Below are positions 35,636-47,300 of a stretch of 64,000 bases of DNA, piece after piece. Below the pieces are notes generated by a model that made no database searches, was not told where the DNA came from, and was given only the letters and a program-made list of their open reading frames with translations. A program made the translations under genes and the position numbers. The DNA comes from Cladorhizidae sp. MBARI D1340-BT2. Taxonomy: Eukaryota; Porifera; Demospongiae; Poecilosclerida; Cladorhizidae. The stretch lies in NCBI GenBank assembly GCA_028752905.1, contig JAQNBH010000006.1, positions 25,533,811-25,597,810 on the forward strand, read 5' to 3'. How positions within the stretch are numbered: position 1 is the stretch's first letter; each line of letters opens with the position of its first letter.

Positions 35636-36524
35636 ATTGTAATTTTGTTTCCACATTATTTAACACTATCAATGTACCTATGTTAATTAAAATTATATTA
35701 ATGAAGTGTGCCATTGCCTGAAATGAAATCTGAGAGGGCAAAATACACACAAACACATTCCAATGAATATCATTAAAATGAAAGGGGGGTTCTGCAGACC
35801 TCCCCTGCGTACGCCCATGATAAGGGCTAGGTACCACATCCAAAGCTTTAGTGGATAAATTATCTAAGCCTGTCATTATCTAGTAGACTATAATAGTAAA
35901 AGAACAGCAAGATCCACACCCTTAAGAGTTCCCATTAAATATATCTAGCTTCACTGCTGGATGCTGCCTGTACTAGAGCAAGAACAAACTAAACATATAA
36001 CGCAGCAGAAATTAGGTTCGCTGTTGCTACCTCCCAGTATAGAGCTCATTCAACATAGAGCTCAAGTTCCATGCAAAGACAGCTGTTGTTGGTATAGTTT
36101 TAACTTACAGAGGAAAATGTACCGATAGCATCTAGTTTTGTGTGTAGCATCCTGAGCGCATTACGACACCATGTTAAGAGAGTTGAGATATAGACAGTTG
36201 TGGGTATTATTACCACCAACAATAAGTAGTTGTATTATGCACATTGCAAGATGTTGGGGATGATTATTGTAGATTCAAATACTCACCCAATGTGAGGAGA
36301 GTCCGAACATCAAGAGGAGGGAGATGAATATCAGGTTACATACAAGAAGGTAAAACATGTAACATTACATCATATTATGCATAATACTAGTACACTTCTA
36401 AATTTATTCAAACTTGTTCGATTACTCTCAGCTGAACAAAAAAGCTGATTTAAATAAAGTTCTAGTATATTATTATAATGAGATTTTGAACTGCACAGAA
36501 CTAATTACTCACACAGGATCCTCA

Positions 36525-36720
36525 AAAACCAGAGTGCCTGATTTTGGTGCGTAAATTTCTCCAGATTGCCAAGTGCTAGAGAGTTGAAATTAGCACCAGT
36601 GGCTACAGGAAGCCCTACTCTATACAATAACAGTTTTGATTAGGCGCTAAAATGTAAGTACGTAGTCAAGCGTGCGGGTGGAAAATGAATGAAATTCATA
36701 AGACTCCCAAGCCATATTAA
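36525..36720. mobile_element. Single-arm fragment of the foldback MITE family
   Basis: Matches the left arm of 38852-39520, for example 'agattgccaagtgctagaga' and 'ggcgctaaaatgtaagta'. The other arm is absent. Confidence 0.75.
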
Positions 36721-37179
36721 ATTAAGTACCGTGGCTCCTGAGATGATGTAATGACCTATAGATGGTCTATCCTGCATTCTTTGCAATTGGTTTTATTCAG
36801 CAAAGTATATTCAACTATAAAACCATTTGAAGATCAGTTATCATGAAATATGCAATTCTTGTGACAGGCTCAATGTTGATATCCTTTACGATCCAGTTAT
36901 ACCATCATTGGGACATTGGAAAATGTTTTTGGCAATTTAGCGGACGTGCAGGAGGAGCTGCCTGTGCCACTAGATCACTTGGGAAAGGTTGCAAATGTCA
37001 TGATGGCGCAGCAAGATACTCGTTAGGAAACTGTAGACAGTTACAGAGAGTTGCAGCTATAAATAGGCCTGGTTATGCTATTACAATTCTTGCCTCAATG
37101 TTCTGGGAAATATGTTACACTAATCATGAAGCTTGTTCACATGTTCATAATTGGTGCATGTTTCAAGGACTTTGAGAAC

Positions 37180-38850
37180 AGTGCTTCGTAGCAAGATACC
37201 ATAACTTAACTTAAGAACATTAGGTAACTAAACATGAGAGGCTTAACAACCACAGTTTAGGAAACTAAAATATTTTTATAGACAAAAGTGGTACAAGTTA
37301 GGCCCCCTAAATGCTACTTAATAGAACATTCAGCATTTGACAGTCAAGTACATGCACGTGTGTGGGTGGTGTCTCTTCAATGGGATTGTTATTTCAAGCT
37401 CTAGTATGGTGGCGGCTTTGTACCAGCAGCATTAGAACAACATTAGTTATCCCTGCAGCATTAGGGGATGGAGTATGTACAGGTGCCTCTTAATACTCTA
37501 GCAACTTACAAGAACTGATCTAAAATGGTCTTAAAGTTTTTTAAATCATAACTTAATCAGTTTTGCAGCAAGTATAAAGGATGTGCAATCGCTGATCGCA
37601 ACCACTGTCCTCGAAGTAATCTTTATGGGAATTCTGCTGTTTTAGCAAGCTGTTTTTCCTACACTAGGCTACTTGTGCCTACCAGTAAACTCTCTCAATA
37701 GTTTAGACTTTGAGAAATGAGTTAGTGTCCTTTGATACATTGTTTACAGTCTTCTGCTGATTTGGGCCAGGATAGAGCAAGATCTTTGCAGTGGCATCTG
37801 GGATGTAAAACTTGTGAAGGTTTTAACACCAGAAAGGATAGCATTAACTTTCAATAGTTCATCCTGGATCCCGTCCCACGGACAATGATGGATGTCGCAG
37901 GGAGGGTGCATTTGAGCTTGATGGCAGCTAAGTGAGCATTCTGATCTCTGTGGGTAATATGATTTAATCAATTTCTGGCTTACATAAGTATGTTGATAAG
38001 GGATCACTAGTTACGGAGATGAAAATGCTGACTTGCTTCCATTGAGATTAGTATGCTACACTTGTTAGTTGACATTTTTGTCCTTGGATGGGATCCTGTA
38101 AACTCTAGTAAAGGTAATGCTACCCTTACTGCTGTCAGAACAGCTAGCCACTACTAATGCCCAACTTTTCCAGGAGAAACTTGTAGAGGGTAAACTCTTT
38201 TCCTCGTGATATTTTGTAGCACCTTCAATGCATAACCATCCTAGATGCTGATACAGAAATCCAACCAGGAGTGCATTTTCTTCTAAAGAGAGTAGATATT
38301 CTGAGGGATTTCAGGCTAGCATAGGTGAATATACAGCTTTCATTGGCTTGCAGAGACAGCAGCAAAGTAAGGAAGGGACAGTTTATGACTTTTTTGCTTG
38401 TCAATCAGTTTTATTCATTTCTATATTTTTATCGCTTCCTCCACCCACTCCCACAAACTAGAACAAGAAATAAAGTTTAATGTAATAATGTTGTAACCTT
38501 CTGCACATGTCCAGGTAAAAATCTGGTTTTTAGCACGTTTTATGATGAATGTCCCAATTTGAAGATATCGGCTTAAAAAGGTGAATCAGTTAATGAAATA
38601 TGGTATTACATTAAAAAATGAGAGCTTCTTTCTCCATCATAACACATCACAGACGGTGTTACACGACACATAGACAGGGTTACATGTACATCCTTACAAA
38701 ATATTACCCAATGATTTGACTGTGTTTCACAACACTTAACCTGTGATAGAATCATTCTTACAAAATATAAACATCATTGATCAGTTAGCAAGTAGTCAAC
38801 TGTGAGTTTGTTACGGGTGATAGGTGCATTTTTAAATTATAAAAACAAAC
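37180..38850. other. No gene recognised
   Basis: Short ORFs without domains and no clear repeat. Confidence 0.4.
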
Positions 38851-38851
38851 T

Positions 38852-39520
38852 TGTGGTTATCACTTTATAGCGCCATAGATTCTGTAAACTTCATGGTATG
38901 GACTTGATATAATTATAGCTCAAAAGATTGGTCTCTCCTCGCTTTGATACTAAAATATTTTTCATATGATAACTATAGGCAAGTTACTGGAAATAAAGTG
39001 GAGGGAGCCTCAAAACCTCTATGCCTGATTTTGCCACATAAATATCTTCAGATTGCCAAGTGCTAGAGAGTTGAAATTAGCAACACTGGTTAGAGAAAGC
39101 CCTACTCTATTTTTGATAAGGCGCTAAAATGTAAGTACTGGTCAAGCAAGCGCACAGGTGGAAAATGAATTTTATGGAATTTTAACAAAATTCATTTTAC
39201 AACCGAGCATTTGACCACGTACTTACGTTTTAGCGCCTCATCAAATTGTTTATTGCATAGAGTAGGGCTTCTTCTAGTCACTGGTGTTAATTTCAACTCT
39301 CTAGCACTTGGCAATCTGGAGATATTTATGCGGCAAAATCAGGCATTCAGGTTTTGAGGATCCCTCCACTTTAGTTCCAGTAACTTGGCTATAGTTATAA
39401 GCATGAAAAATATTTTAGTATCGAAATAAAGCACACAGAGAGCGCTATCTTTTGAGCTATATATCAAGTACATACCATAAAGTTTACAGAATCTATGGAG
39501 CTATAAAGTGGTACCGCACT
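38852..39520. mobile_element. Foldback (long inverted repeat) MITE-like element, second full copy
   Basis: Arms of about 310 bp meet near 39185. The outer ends are 'cactttatagcgccatagat' on the left and 'atctatggagctataaagtg' on the right. The inner parts around the centre are 'aaaatgaattttatgg' and 'caaaattcattttac'. No coding capacity. Confidence 0.88.
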
Positions 39521-39989
39521 TGTTTGGGTTTTTTATTAAAAAAATAACTATCTCCCCCAAAATTAGTCATTTATTATACTAGCAAAACCTCCACTCAGAA
39601 CCAGTTGGCAAGGGGGTTGCTCTGAAATGAAGTTAGTAGAAGCCTTCAACAGTGAGATGCAGTAGACAACTAGCTCCACAGATGTGGCATGAGAAACAGG
39701 GATGCTATATGAGGTTGGGTAGAATCAATCATGGAGAGGAGAGCAAACAGTAAACTACTCACAATCACTAGCATTGTGTACATATGCACGATCATGCACT
39801 TTGCTACAGATCACCAGTTACATCACCTCCCTAACCACAGGCAGCTGCAACTAGCATCCAGGCATAAAGGTCAGCCAACTGGTATAAGTAAGCAGTGTAT
39901 GGACCTACTATGCTTGTTAGTAACTGTCCATCACTGGGGTCTACTTTAAGTACTATTCAGGGCTGCATTTATGATTGAGTTGAGTGGGG

Positions 39990-41030
39990 AGGGAGGGGGC
40001 ACATATTTAACAAGTACAATAGGCCTGAGATCTCTGTCAAACTTCTCCTTGAAGTATGAGTAGGGACACAACAAGCTTTGGCGTAAGCTATCAGTTGGCA
40101 CTCACGTGTAGAATTTCCCTCTGACAGATGCTTAGAGACTGCAGCCACATTTGGATAGTATTGTGACGAGACATGAGAATACAGAAGACTTAATGTAACT
40201 AACACTAATGAGTATGTTGCCTTGACGAACGGTTCCATTGCATCTACTGTTATAGCGAGCTCCATTTTCAGTTTCCTACATGCTGCTTGATCGTCAATGA
40301 TTTCCAGTAGTTTTCCAGTTGTATATGGAGGTAAATCACTGCCATGCAGCACATCTCCAAACATGTCATGCAATTTGTGGACAACTTCAGACTTACTCCA
40401 CCATATGGTTGCTGAATAGGTTGGAGTGGTCAATCCAGGCTGTGTCTTCCATGCAAGCCTTGACTTCGGACTGTGAGCGAACAAGCTTATCCAAGCCTTT
40501 ATGAACACATCTAAGATAGGTGTTTTCATTCTTTCTCCAACATGATCCAGAGTGTGCGAAAAACAGCCGATATCCATTATCTTATTATAGATCACAGATA
40601 TGGTCCTCATTGCCACATCATTCACTGATGCACGGTCCCTCTTTGCTGCTATAATCAAATTAGAAGCAATTGACAGCTCAGTTGACAAAGCAGTTATTAG
40701 TTGCCTAGCACATTCTTCTCCAGTGATGGATTTAGCTAAAAGCATCAGCCGACAAACACGCTGCTTGATAGCTCACTCTTTATCTATGTAACGTAGAACA
40801 ATCACAAAGGCCTCACACACATGGGTCGTTCCATCAAAAATGATAGCTACATGTCTCCCGCAAATATCTTGTTTCAGTTTACTGATTTCATCATGCAAGA
40901 TGAATGGTATCAGACGACGAAGGTGTGAAGAATCAGATAGGGTGAATCCATTTTATTCAAGTAAAATGGGTACATTAGCTTCCTTTTCAACATTATGGAA
41001 CTGTTTATACCCTTTAAATGGCTTTAGATG
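39990..41030 (-). pseudogene. Transposase-like gene, probable hAT superfamily
   Basis: Reads minus from A-N-V-P-I-L-L-E (near 40975) through H-L-R-R-L-I-P-F-I-L-H-D-E-I, I-I-F-D-G-T-T-H-V-C-E-A (about 40825) and R-L-M-L-L-A-K-S-I-T-G-E-E to A-A-K-R-D-R-A-S-V-N-D-V-A-M-R-T (about 40640). Then D-I-G-C-F-S-H-T-L-D-H-V-G-E, W-W-S-K-S-E-V and a long C-terminal part. The D-R-A-S-N-like and C-x-S-H-T-L-x-x-V-G-E motifs resemble the RNase H-like core of hAT transposases. At least two in-frame stops (near 40950 and 40780); the C-terminus is lost after about 39990. Assignment to hAT is by motif only. Confidence 0.55.
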
Positions 41031-41064
41031 AGAAATCACCCCCTTTTTAACTCTATTTTGCTCT

Positions 41065-41251
41065 CCTACCTACCTACATACTACCTACCTACCTACCTAC
41101 CTACCTACATACCTACCTACCTACCCACCCACCCACCCACCCACCCACCCACCCACCCGCCCACCCACCCACCCATCCGCCCACCTACCTACCTACCTAC
41201 CCACCTACCTACCTACCTACCTACCTACCTACCTACCTACCTACCTACCTT
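41065..41251. repeat. (CTAC)n/(CCAC)n microsatellite
   Basis: Tetranucleotide array with a CCAC-rich middle (about 41124-41183) between CTAC-rich flanks. It directly abuts the gypsy leader copy at 41256. Confidence 0.95.
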
Positions 41252-41255
41252 ACTT

Positions 41256-41363
41256 CTGGTATCCATTCTTCTTGTCAAGGATAGTAGCTAACTCTCTAGT
41301 TCAAAAAAAATCCCACCGCTGCCACCAGTTGTGACAGGACCAAATCTGATATTACCCACAGAC
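41256..41363 (-). repeat. Gypsy 5'-end fragment: LTR end, primer-binding site, leader, gag start
   Basis: Near-identical direct repeat of 43710-43815. In the element's direction it holds the last 34 bp of the LTR (ending CTGTCACA), a primer-binding-site-like TGGTGGCAGCGGTGGGA, a leader and the gag start M-D-T-R. It is fused to the tail of the integrase at 41372, where the body of a 3' LTR would be expected. Confidence 0.75.
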
Positions 41364-41371
41364 CATTGCCT

Positions 41372-43735
41372 TTAACGTGAGTCAACCATCCCGTCTGTGG
41401 GTGGGTGGTAAGGAGTGGTTTTGATCGCCTTCAACCCCAAAAAGTTATACAACTCTTTCAGCAGCTTGCTGACAAAGTTTGCGCTGCAGACCGTCAGGAT
41501 CTCGTCTGGCACACCAGTCCATGTAAACATTTGTGTTAGCTTCTCTGCAATAATGGAACTTTCTGTTGTCCGTAGTGCAAATGCCTCAGGCCATCTAGTG
41601 GAATAATCTATCACTACTAGCACAAAATGGTTGCCATCTGGTGTCGTCGGGAGTAGCCCTGTCAAATCTATCGCTATTCTGGAGGATGGTTGCCCGATGA
41701 TGGTAATGGTGCAGGTGAAACTTTTCCACATCATCATGAATTTGGCGCCAGAAGAATTCATCAAGTATTCTCTGTGCTGTTCTATCTCATCCTGGATGGC
41801 CTGGTCGGTGAGCTAGAGCCATTACCATGGACCTATACCTTTTAGGTAGGCACAATTGTGTTGCCTCATCACCCAGGCGGTCTGTTGTATTCCTCCACAG
41901 CAAGTGATCCTCCACCAGAAACTCAGTGTTGTCATCACTCTGTGCCTTCACCCACATGGGTTTAAGTATCGGATCATGCTCTTGCTCTCATTGGAGTTCC
42001 TTGGAATTGACATCTAGTGGATGGCCCTTCTGCCCCTCTATGTACACTGCATTGGCCTGCCTCTTCTGGGACTTTGTCAGACTTTTCTTCTCTGGCTCTT
42101 CATCAGATGTCTCGTCGGTTGTGGTAGGGTCTGGTCCATCATCGGAGACTCCTTCGGATGATTCTTCATCATTGCTGTCTCATCCTCCTCAGTGCTCTCC
42201 TCAGCCTCACACTCTCTCGACCATAAGCCTGCAGTTCAGTATTCCCTCCTGCTCTAGTCTGAGAACGAGTAGACACCAAATTGACCAACTCATTATTCAA
42301 CAACTGCTTACCCAAATCCCACAGTCCAGGCATGTCTGTGCCAAGCAACACTTCATGTGTTAGTTTGTCTGCCACCAGCACCTCCAGCTCCTCTGTGCGG
42401 CCTCCTACAGTGATGTTGATCCGTGCCAAGTGGTGAGTTCATGCTGTTCCCTGGTAATCTCTCACCTCCTTGGACCTGCCTGTGTAGCACTCTTTGGGTA
42501 CCAAGCTCGACCTCACCACCATCTGCCCTACACCAGCATCTAATAAAATGTCTATACATTTCATCCCTCCTACTGTGCCTTCCACTGTAGAGCGTCCACT
42601 GATCTCATTCTTGATCAGAGACACTTCTTCCTTGGACGTCAGTGGCTTGGACAAGTTTACATTATCGTACCTCTTCTTGAAACTTTTGGGCTTGGTACTA
42701 TAGCATTCCCGGTGCAAAATGACCTGGCTTCCCACATTTGAAGCATTTGGGTCTGTAGGACCCATCTGCCTTCGGCTTGTACTGTTTGTGATCATCTGTA
42801 CTGCTCCCTTGTGTGAGTGTACTCCTTGCTCTTGCCTCTTTCTCTTTCCACCTGCCTCATGTTCTACCTGCTAGTTGCCTAGACCTGTCTCCCTTCCGGA
42901 ATATCTGGTGGTGGAGTCGACCGATATCGAATGGTCAACAGGGGTCCAACCCCTATCTGCCAGGTAATCATCTGCCAATCCTCCAGCCTCAGCTGCAGTG
43001 CTGGGTATCTTGTCAGACACAAACTGTGCTACATGTCTAGGCATAAGCTTCATTACAGTATCAAGTGCACACAAATCATTTACCTGCTGGATTGTTTTGC
43101 AGCCTTCTGTCCATCGTGTGGTGAGGACAGCACGACCCATCAGAGCCTCCCATCCTTCATCTGGTTTCCGTTTGAGATTGTCCAATCTTTTCGGTAAGCT
43201 TTTCTGGTCACACGGTAGAGTCGCAAGAGTGCTAGTTTGACTTGATCATAGTCTTCCTTTACATCCGGCTGCATTGCCAGATATACTCTGTTGGCATCCG
43301 GTCGGAATTCAGGAGCCAAATATCTCATCCAATCCTTCTTGAGGACCTTGTATGTAGCCATATGGCTCTCTAAAACGTTAAATAATCCAGGGGGTCTTCG
43401 TCTTCCTTCATTTCTCTGAACCGGGGTGCTTTGATTTGGCTGGGGGTAGGAACAGAGTCCGATTCTTCTATCCTGCCAGTGCCCCCTCCGCTCATCACTG
43501 TCATCAGCAATCTTTTCCATCTCTGTTCTCTTTTCTCCTCGGCTTCTGCTCGTTCGGTCGCCCGTCTTTTCTCGTCTTCCTTTTGCTTCTCTGACTGGAG
43601 TTTAAACATTCGGAGCATATCAGTTGTCACTCTTTCCCCAATATCTTCTGAGTCCATTAGCGGTGAAGTACTCCGCCTTTCTCCTTCTGTAGTGTGCCTT
43701 GCCTTACATCTGGTATCCATTCTTCTTGTCAAGGA
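41372..43735 (-). pseudogene. Gypsy-type gag-protease-integrase, RT not found
   Basis: Gag: ATG near 43720 (M-D-T-R-C-K-A-R), a charged coiled coil (E-K-Q-K-E-D-E-K-R-R), capsid (P-E-F-R-P-D-A-N-R-V-Y) and a SCAN-like end (W-T-E-G-C-K-T, then A-G-G-L-A-D-D-Y-L). A zinc knuckle C-F-K-C-G-K-P-G-H-F lacks its last Cys (about 42745). A protease-like I-D-I-L-L-D-A-G-V-G-Q follows (about 42550). Integrase: D-H-L-L-W-R and A-H-R-P-G-H-P-G, then I-A-I-D-L-T-G-L-L-P, D-Y-S-T-R-W-P-E-A-F and P-Y-H-P-P-T-D-G. The second catalytic Asp is lost (T-V-C-S-A-N-F) and the Glu is Asp. Only about 0.3 kb separates protease and integrase, so RT-RNase H is deleted. Several frameshifts. Confidence 0.8.
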
Positions 43736-43782
43736 AAGTAGCTATCTCTCTAGTTTAAAAAAATCCCACCGCTGCCACCAGT

Positions 43783-44200
43783 TGTGACAGGACCAAATCT
43801 GATATTACCCACAGACTCTGAGCCAGTCACTAAGTGTTGGTATGCTGCCACCACTCTACCTTTAAGCTTTACACTAGGCTAGCAAGGTTAAGTAGAGAAA
43901 CCTTAATAATTCAATATAGGACACTTACAAGACTCAGTACAATGGCTAACTCCCAGAGCAGTAACAACTCCTCCCTTAACTAGGCTGGAGCCCCCACTTC
44001 TGGTTTCTGCCCATACATGGTAATCTTACACTCATCATCGACCTATGACATTTTCCCAACATAAACACATAACACACAAACACACTAAGCTGCAACATTA
44101 ACAACACTTCCAATTCATAATTAGTTACTCACTACTGGGTTCAATCCACATCCATAGTTATGCATTGGGAACAGTCTAGTTTTAATGTCGTCCTGCGACA
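43783..44200 (-). repeat. Gypsy 5' LTR (418 bp)
   Basis: In the element's direction it starts TGTCGCAGGAC and ends GTCCTGTCACA, imperfect inverted ends with TG..CA. It is followed at once by the primer-binding-site-like sequence and gag. Only its last 34 bp recur at 41330-41363. The start was chosen from the inverted ends, not from a second full LTR. Confidence 0.6.
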
Positions 44201-44234
44201 GTCAGGTAAACTATTCCATATTCCTATTCCGTAT

Positions 44235-44366
44235 TAGTCTCACCTGACATATTAGTCTCACCTGACATATTAGTCTCACCTGCCATATTAGTCACCTGCA
44301 GACACCTGCCATATTTGTCTCACCCGACATATTAGTCCCACCTGCCATATAAATCTCACCTGTCAT
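44235..44366. repeat. 18-bp minisatellite, about 7 copies
   Basis: The unit is close to 'cctgacatattagtctca', with c/t and g/a variants and one partial unit ('cctgcagaca'). Confidence 0.85.
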
Positions 44367-47300
44367 AGCTGAATATGAAAGTGTTGCGTGTGTATATATA
44401 TATACACAAGCTATATATAAATTGCAGTAAAAACATGGGAGGAGTATCTAATATGACCCTCATTTCTCTCAGAAATTTTTTTTATTTTTTTTTATATTAA
44501 ATTTTTCTCTCTAGCTATAGAAATAGATTTTTTTAGCAACAAATCTATCATCATGGGAGAAGTAATATGACAACTGAGAATACTTGCCATTTACTATAAT
44601 CACAATTAGATGAACAATATTTCTTTTGTTTTGCTTCTCTGGATGATGGAGTGATAGAAGAACAGGGTCAGAGCATATATATGTGGTTCCTCAGCACCAT
44701 CCTACAATTTAACTTGTGCAAAACTTGAATTAAACAATAAACATATTTTCAGGTCAACCATGATATCCTAGGAAGACCACCAGAAAGTTTAGGATCTCCC
44801 AGTATTTCACAGATATGGAGAACTAAGACAGTTTATTGCATGAAAATGAGACATTCATAATTACCCAGAAAAAAATCCCAACAAGAACAAACAGATTCAG
44901 TCTTAATTATTTAAGTGGCACCCAATTCCCTATCCAAACAACTGCCACAGTTCCACTCCTCCTCCCGGTTGATGATGGCTGATGGTGGAATCTGTATACA
45001 TGATTGGTGGAACCATTCACTACACTTGCTGCACTGTGCCACTGTGAGGGCACAGTCATGGGGTTGTCTGCAAACACAGATCAATGGTTCCCTGAGAACA
45101 GTCTTGAGCTTCTTGCTTGTGGCTTCCCATCAGCATCCTTGAACAGGGAATAGTTTGATGTGATATGTCTGGAAAGATCTCATCAGGTGGGACCGCATCT
45201 TTGTTTGATCAAATGTTATTGTTGATGGGTCCACACCATTGCATAATGCGGTTGCTACAGCAATGGCAAATAAACCACAGGTATTGCCTCCAACCTGTTG
45301 ATGCATGTATGGTTTCTGTATGGTCAGGTGGCTTCCTTGATATAATTCCATCCATGCCAGGCATTTTAGTGTATCCAGTTCTGCAATGATCCAACAACAA
45401 TAAGAACAAACAAACGAAACAACTATTAATTGTTTGTAGTGTATAACTACTATTTATTTCACAAGAATTGATTGAATGGTAACACGTACTGTACCTATTT
45501 TAGTGGGTTCGTTGTTGTACCATAACGTGGGCATCTTGCCATTAATTTCGAGCTGTGAATCATATTTAGGTGAAATTGACACTCTTGCAAGGCCTTGGTT
45601 CTTAATGTGATGCTTGAGTTGAGATACTATGCAAGTAAAAAATTTAGTATAGATTTCTAAGCTCACAACAGTAGTTATCAAGGAGACCAATTTTTTAATT
45701 GACAGGATTAAAATAAAAACAACACTGTTGGATTCAATGACATTATTCAATTTCCAATGCATGTCATAAAAGTTGTTGGAAATTGACAACAGTTAATTCT
45801 TGATTCACCTAATCAGAATGTGTAATTTTTTTTAAAGTTTAGCATATAAAATATTATCATTCAAGTTATTTCTTACTGGTTCTTGTATAGAGGCTGTCAT
45901 ACACCCGCACAGTCCCCTTGGGCATTCCTATGCTGGACACACAGACCCAGTGGCTGCCAGTATTCATGATTTTGATATAATCCCGAACCGGAGTTCCAGT
46001 TATTGAGCCTCCACTTCCTGTTGCCACATACCCAATAGACTGGAAGCACCCATCTTTGGAAACTGATTGCGAAGTAGAGCCTGTGCCTCATCTATGTGTG
46101 TGTCTTCTAGCCACGCTTCAGACAGCAGAATTTTTTTAAAGTCATCAGGGAATTTTCTGTAAGGACAGGTGGTTTGCAAGGCAAGGGTTTTCCAAGCATT
46201 CTAGGCACAACTTGTGTAACACTGGTTACAACACAGTCTGATGTTGGCTCACTAGAGAGAGGTGTGTTTCTATCAGGTGGTGGGAGGACTGGACTATCTT
46301 TTTTAGTCTGTCCAATGATTAGGAACTGCCTCTTCTCTGGACTCCCTGGGTAAGCTGTATCACTCAAATCATCAGATGGTCCAGGGTTGTTTGAACTGGT
46401 GTTGTGTGACTGGATGGATGAAGGTATCTCATGTTGAACTGGCATCTCTCTAGTTAAGTAAGGCTTAAAGAGCCCGACATTAACCCTAACCTTCATAATG
46501 TTTTGGTTGTTATCCTGCAGTATGCAGAGTCCTTTGGGTGAGACATCAACAATTAAATAGGGTCACAACCAGTTCCTGGACCAGCCTGTCTCCTTTTCTG
46601 GATACCTTCCTTGCATTCCTCTTTTAAGGACATAAACACATATTATAGTCAACAGGTTAGTAATATAAAATTAAAACCATCCGGTAAAGGTCGAGCGACA
46701 GATAAAAAACATATCACAAAAAACAGACAAGGACATTCTAACATTTATCAAAACTCGGAAATACATCTATCCAGAAAATTTTATTATTATTAGCCTTTCG
46801 ATTTTTTCTCAGAAACAACAATGGGATTCTAATTTGATTCAGCTTATATAAAGGCACACATTAAAGGTACACATTAATTCATAAAAACATACCTATTGCC
46901 CTCTTTTTTGCTAGGAATCGAAATAAGCTTTATGCTTCGCTTTAGCTTCTTCAATTTTCAACCATAATTATCTTCTCATATGTACCTATGTGATTACAAA
47001 ATAAAACAGATCTGTAACATGATTTTTGGGAACTGCATCAAACATTTTCATTAAACTATTTGTCCCCCATTTTTTGTTACAAAAAAGTGTCAGCAATTCC
47101 CTGTTATATATTTATGTTTGCCAGTCAGTTTTGTTCTTACATCTGCCACATGCTTCTCTAAATTATATTGTATGTCTTCAGGAGACATAGTGAGTGAGAT
47201 GTTTTCATAGAGAAGCTCCTGCACATTCTCTTGTTCTGCATTATTGATGTCTATAGAACTCCTAGCTGTTCGGTAGAACATCAACACAAATGGCTGTTGC

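Larger units (their letters stand above)
32753..35819 (-). mobile_element. hAT-superfamily transposon with terminal inverted repeats
   Basis: The left end begins caggggcgtatgcag and the right end, reverse-complemented, begins catgggcgtacgcag. Both continue into a run of G or C, as in hAT elements whose ends start CAGGGGCG. An ATAAG is present at both flanks (32748-32752 and 35820-35825 area), a possible remnant of the 8-bp target duplication. The minus strand encodes a broken transposase described separately. Confidence 0.8.

Noticed and set aside
36843..37175. 110-codon plus ORF with a hydrophobic start (M-K-Y-A-I-L-V-T-G-S)
   Set aside because: Looks a little like a secreted peptide, but it has no splice or promoter context and no known family. 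It follows a MITE fragment, so chance is more likely.
41028..41291. Plus-strand ORF rich in Pro-Thr-Tyr
   Set aside because: Produced by the CTAC/CCAC microsatellite.
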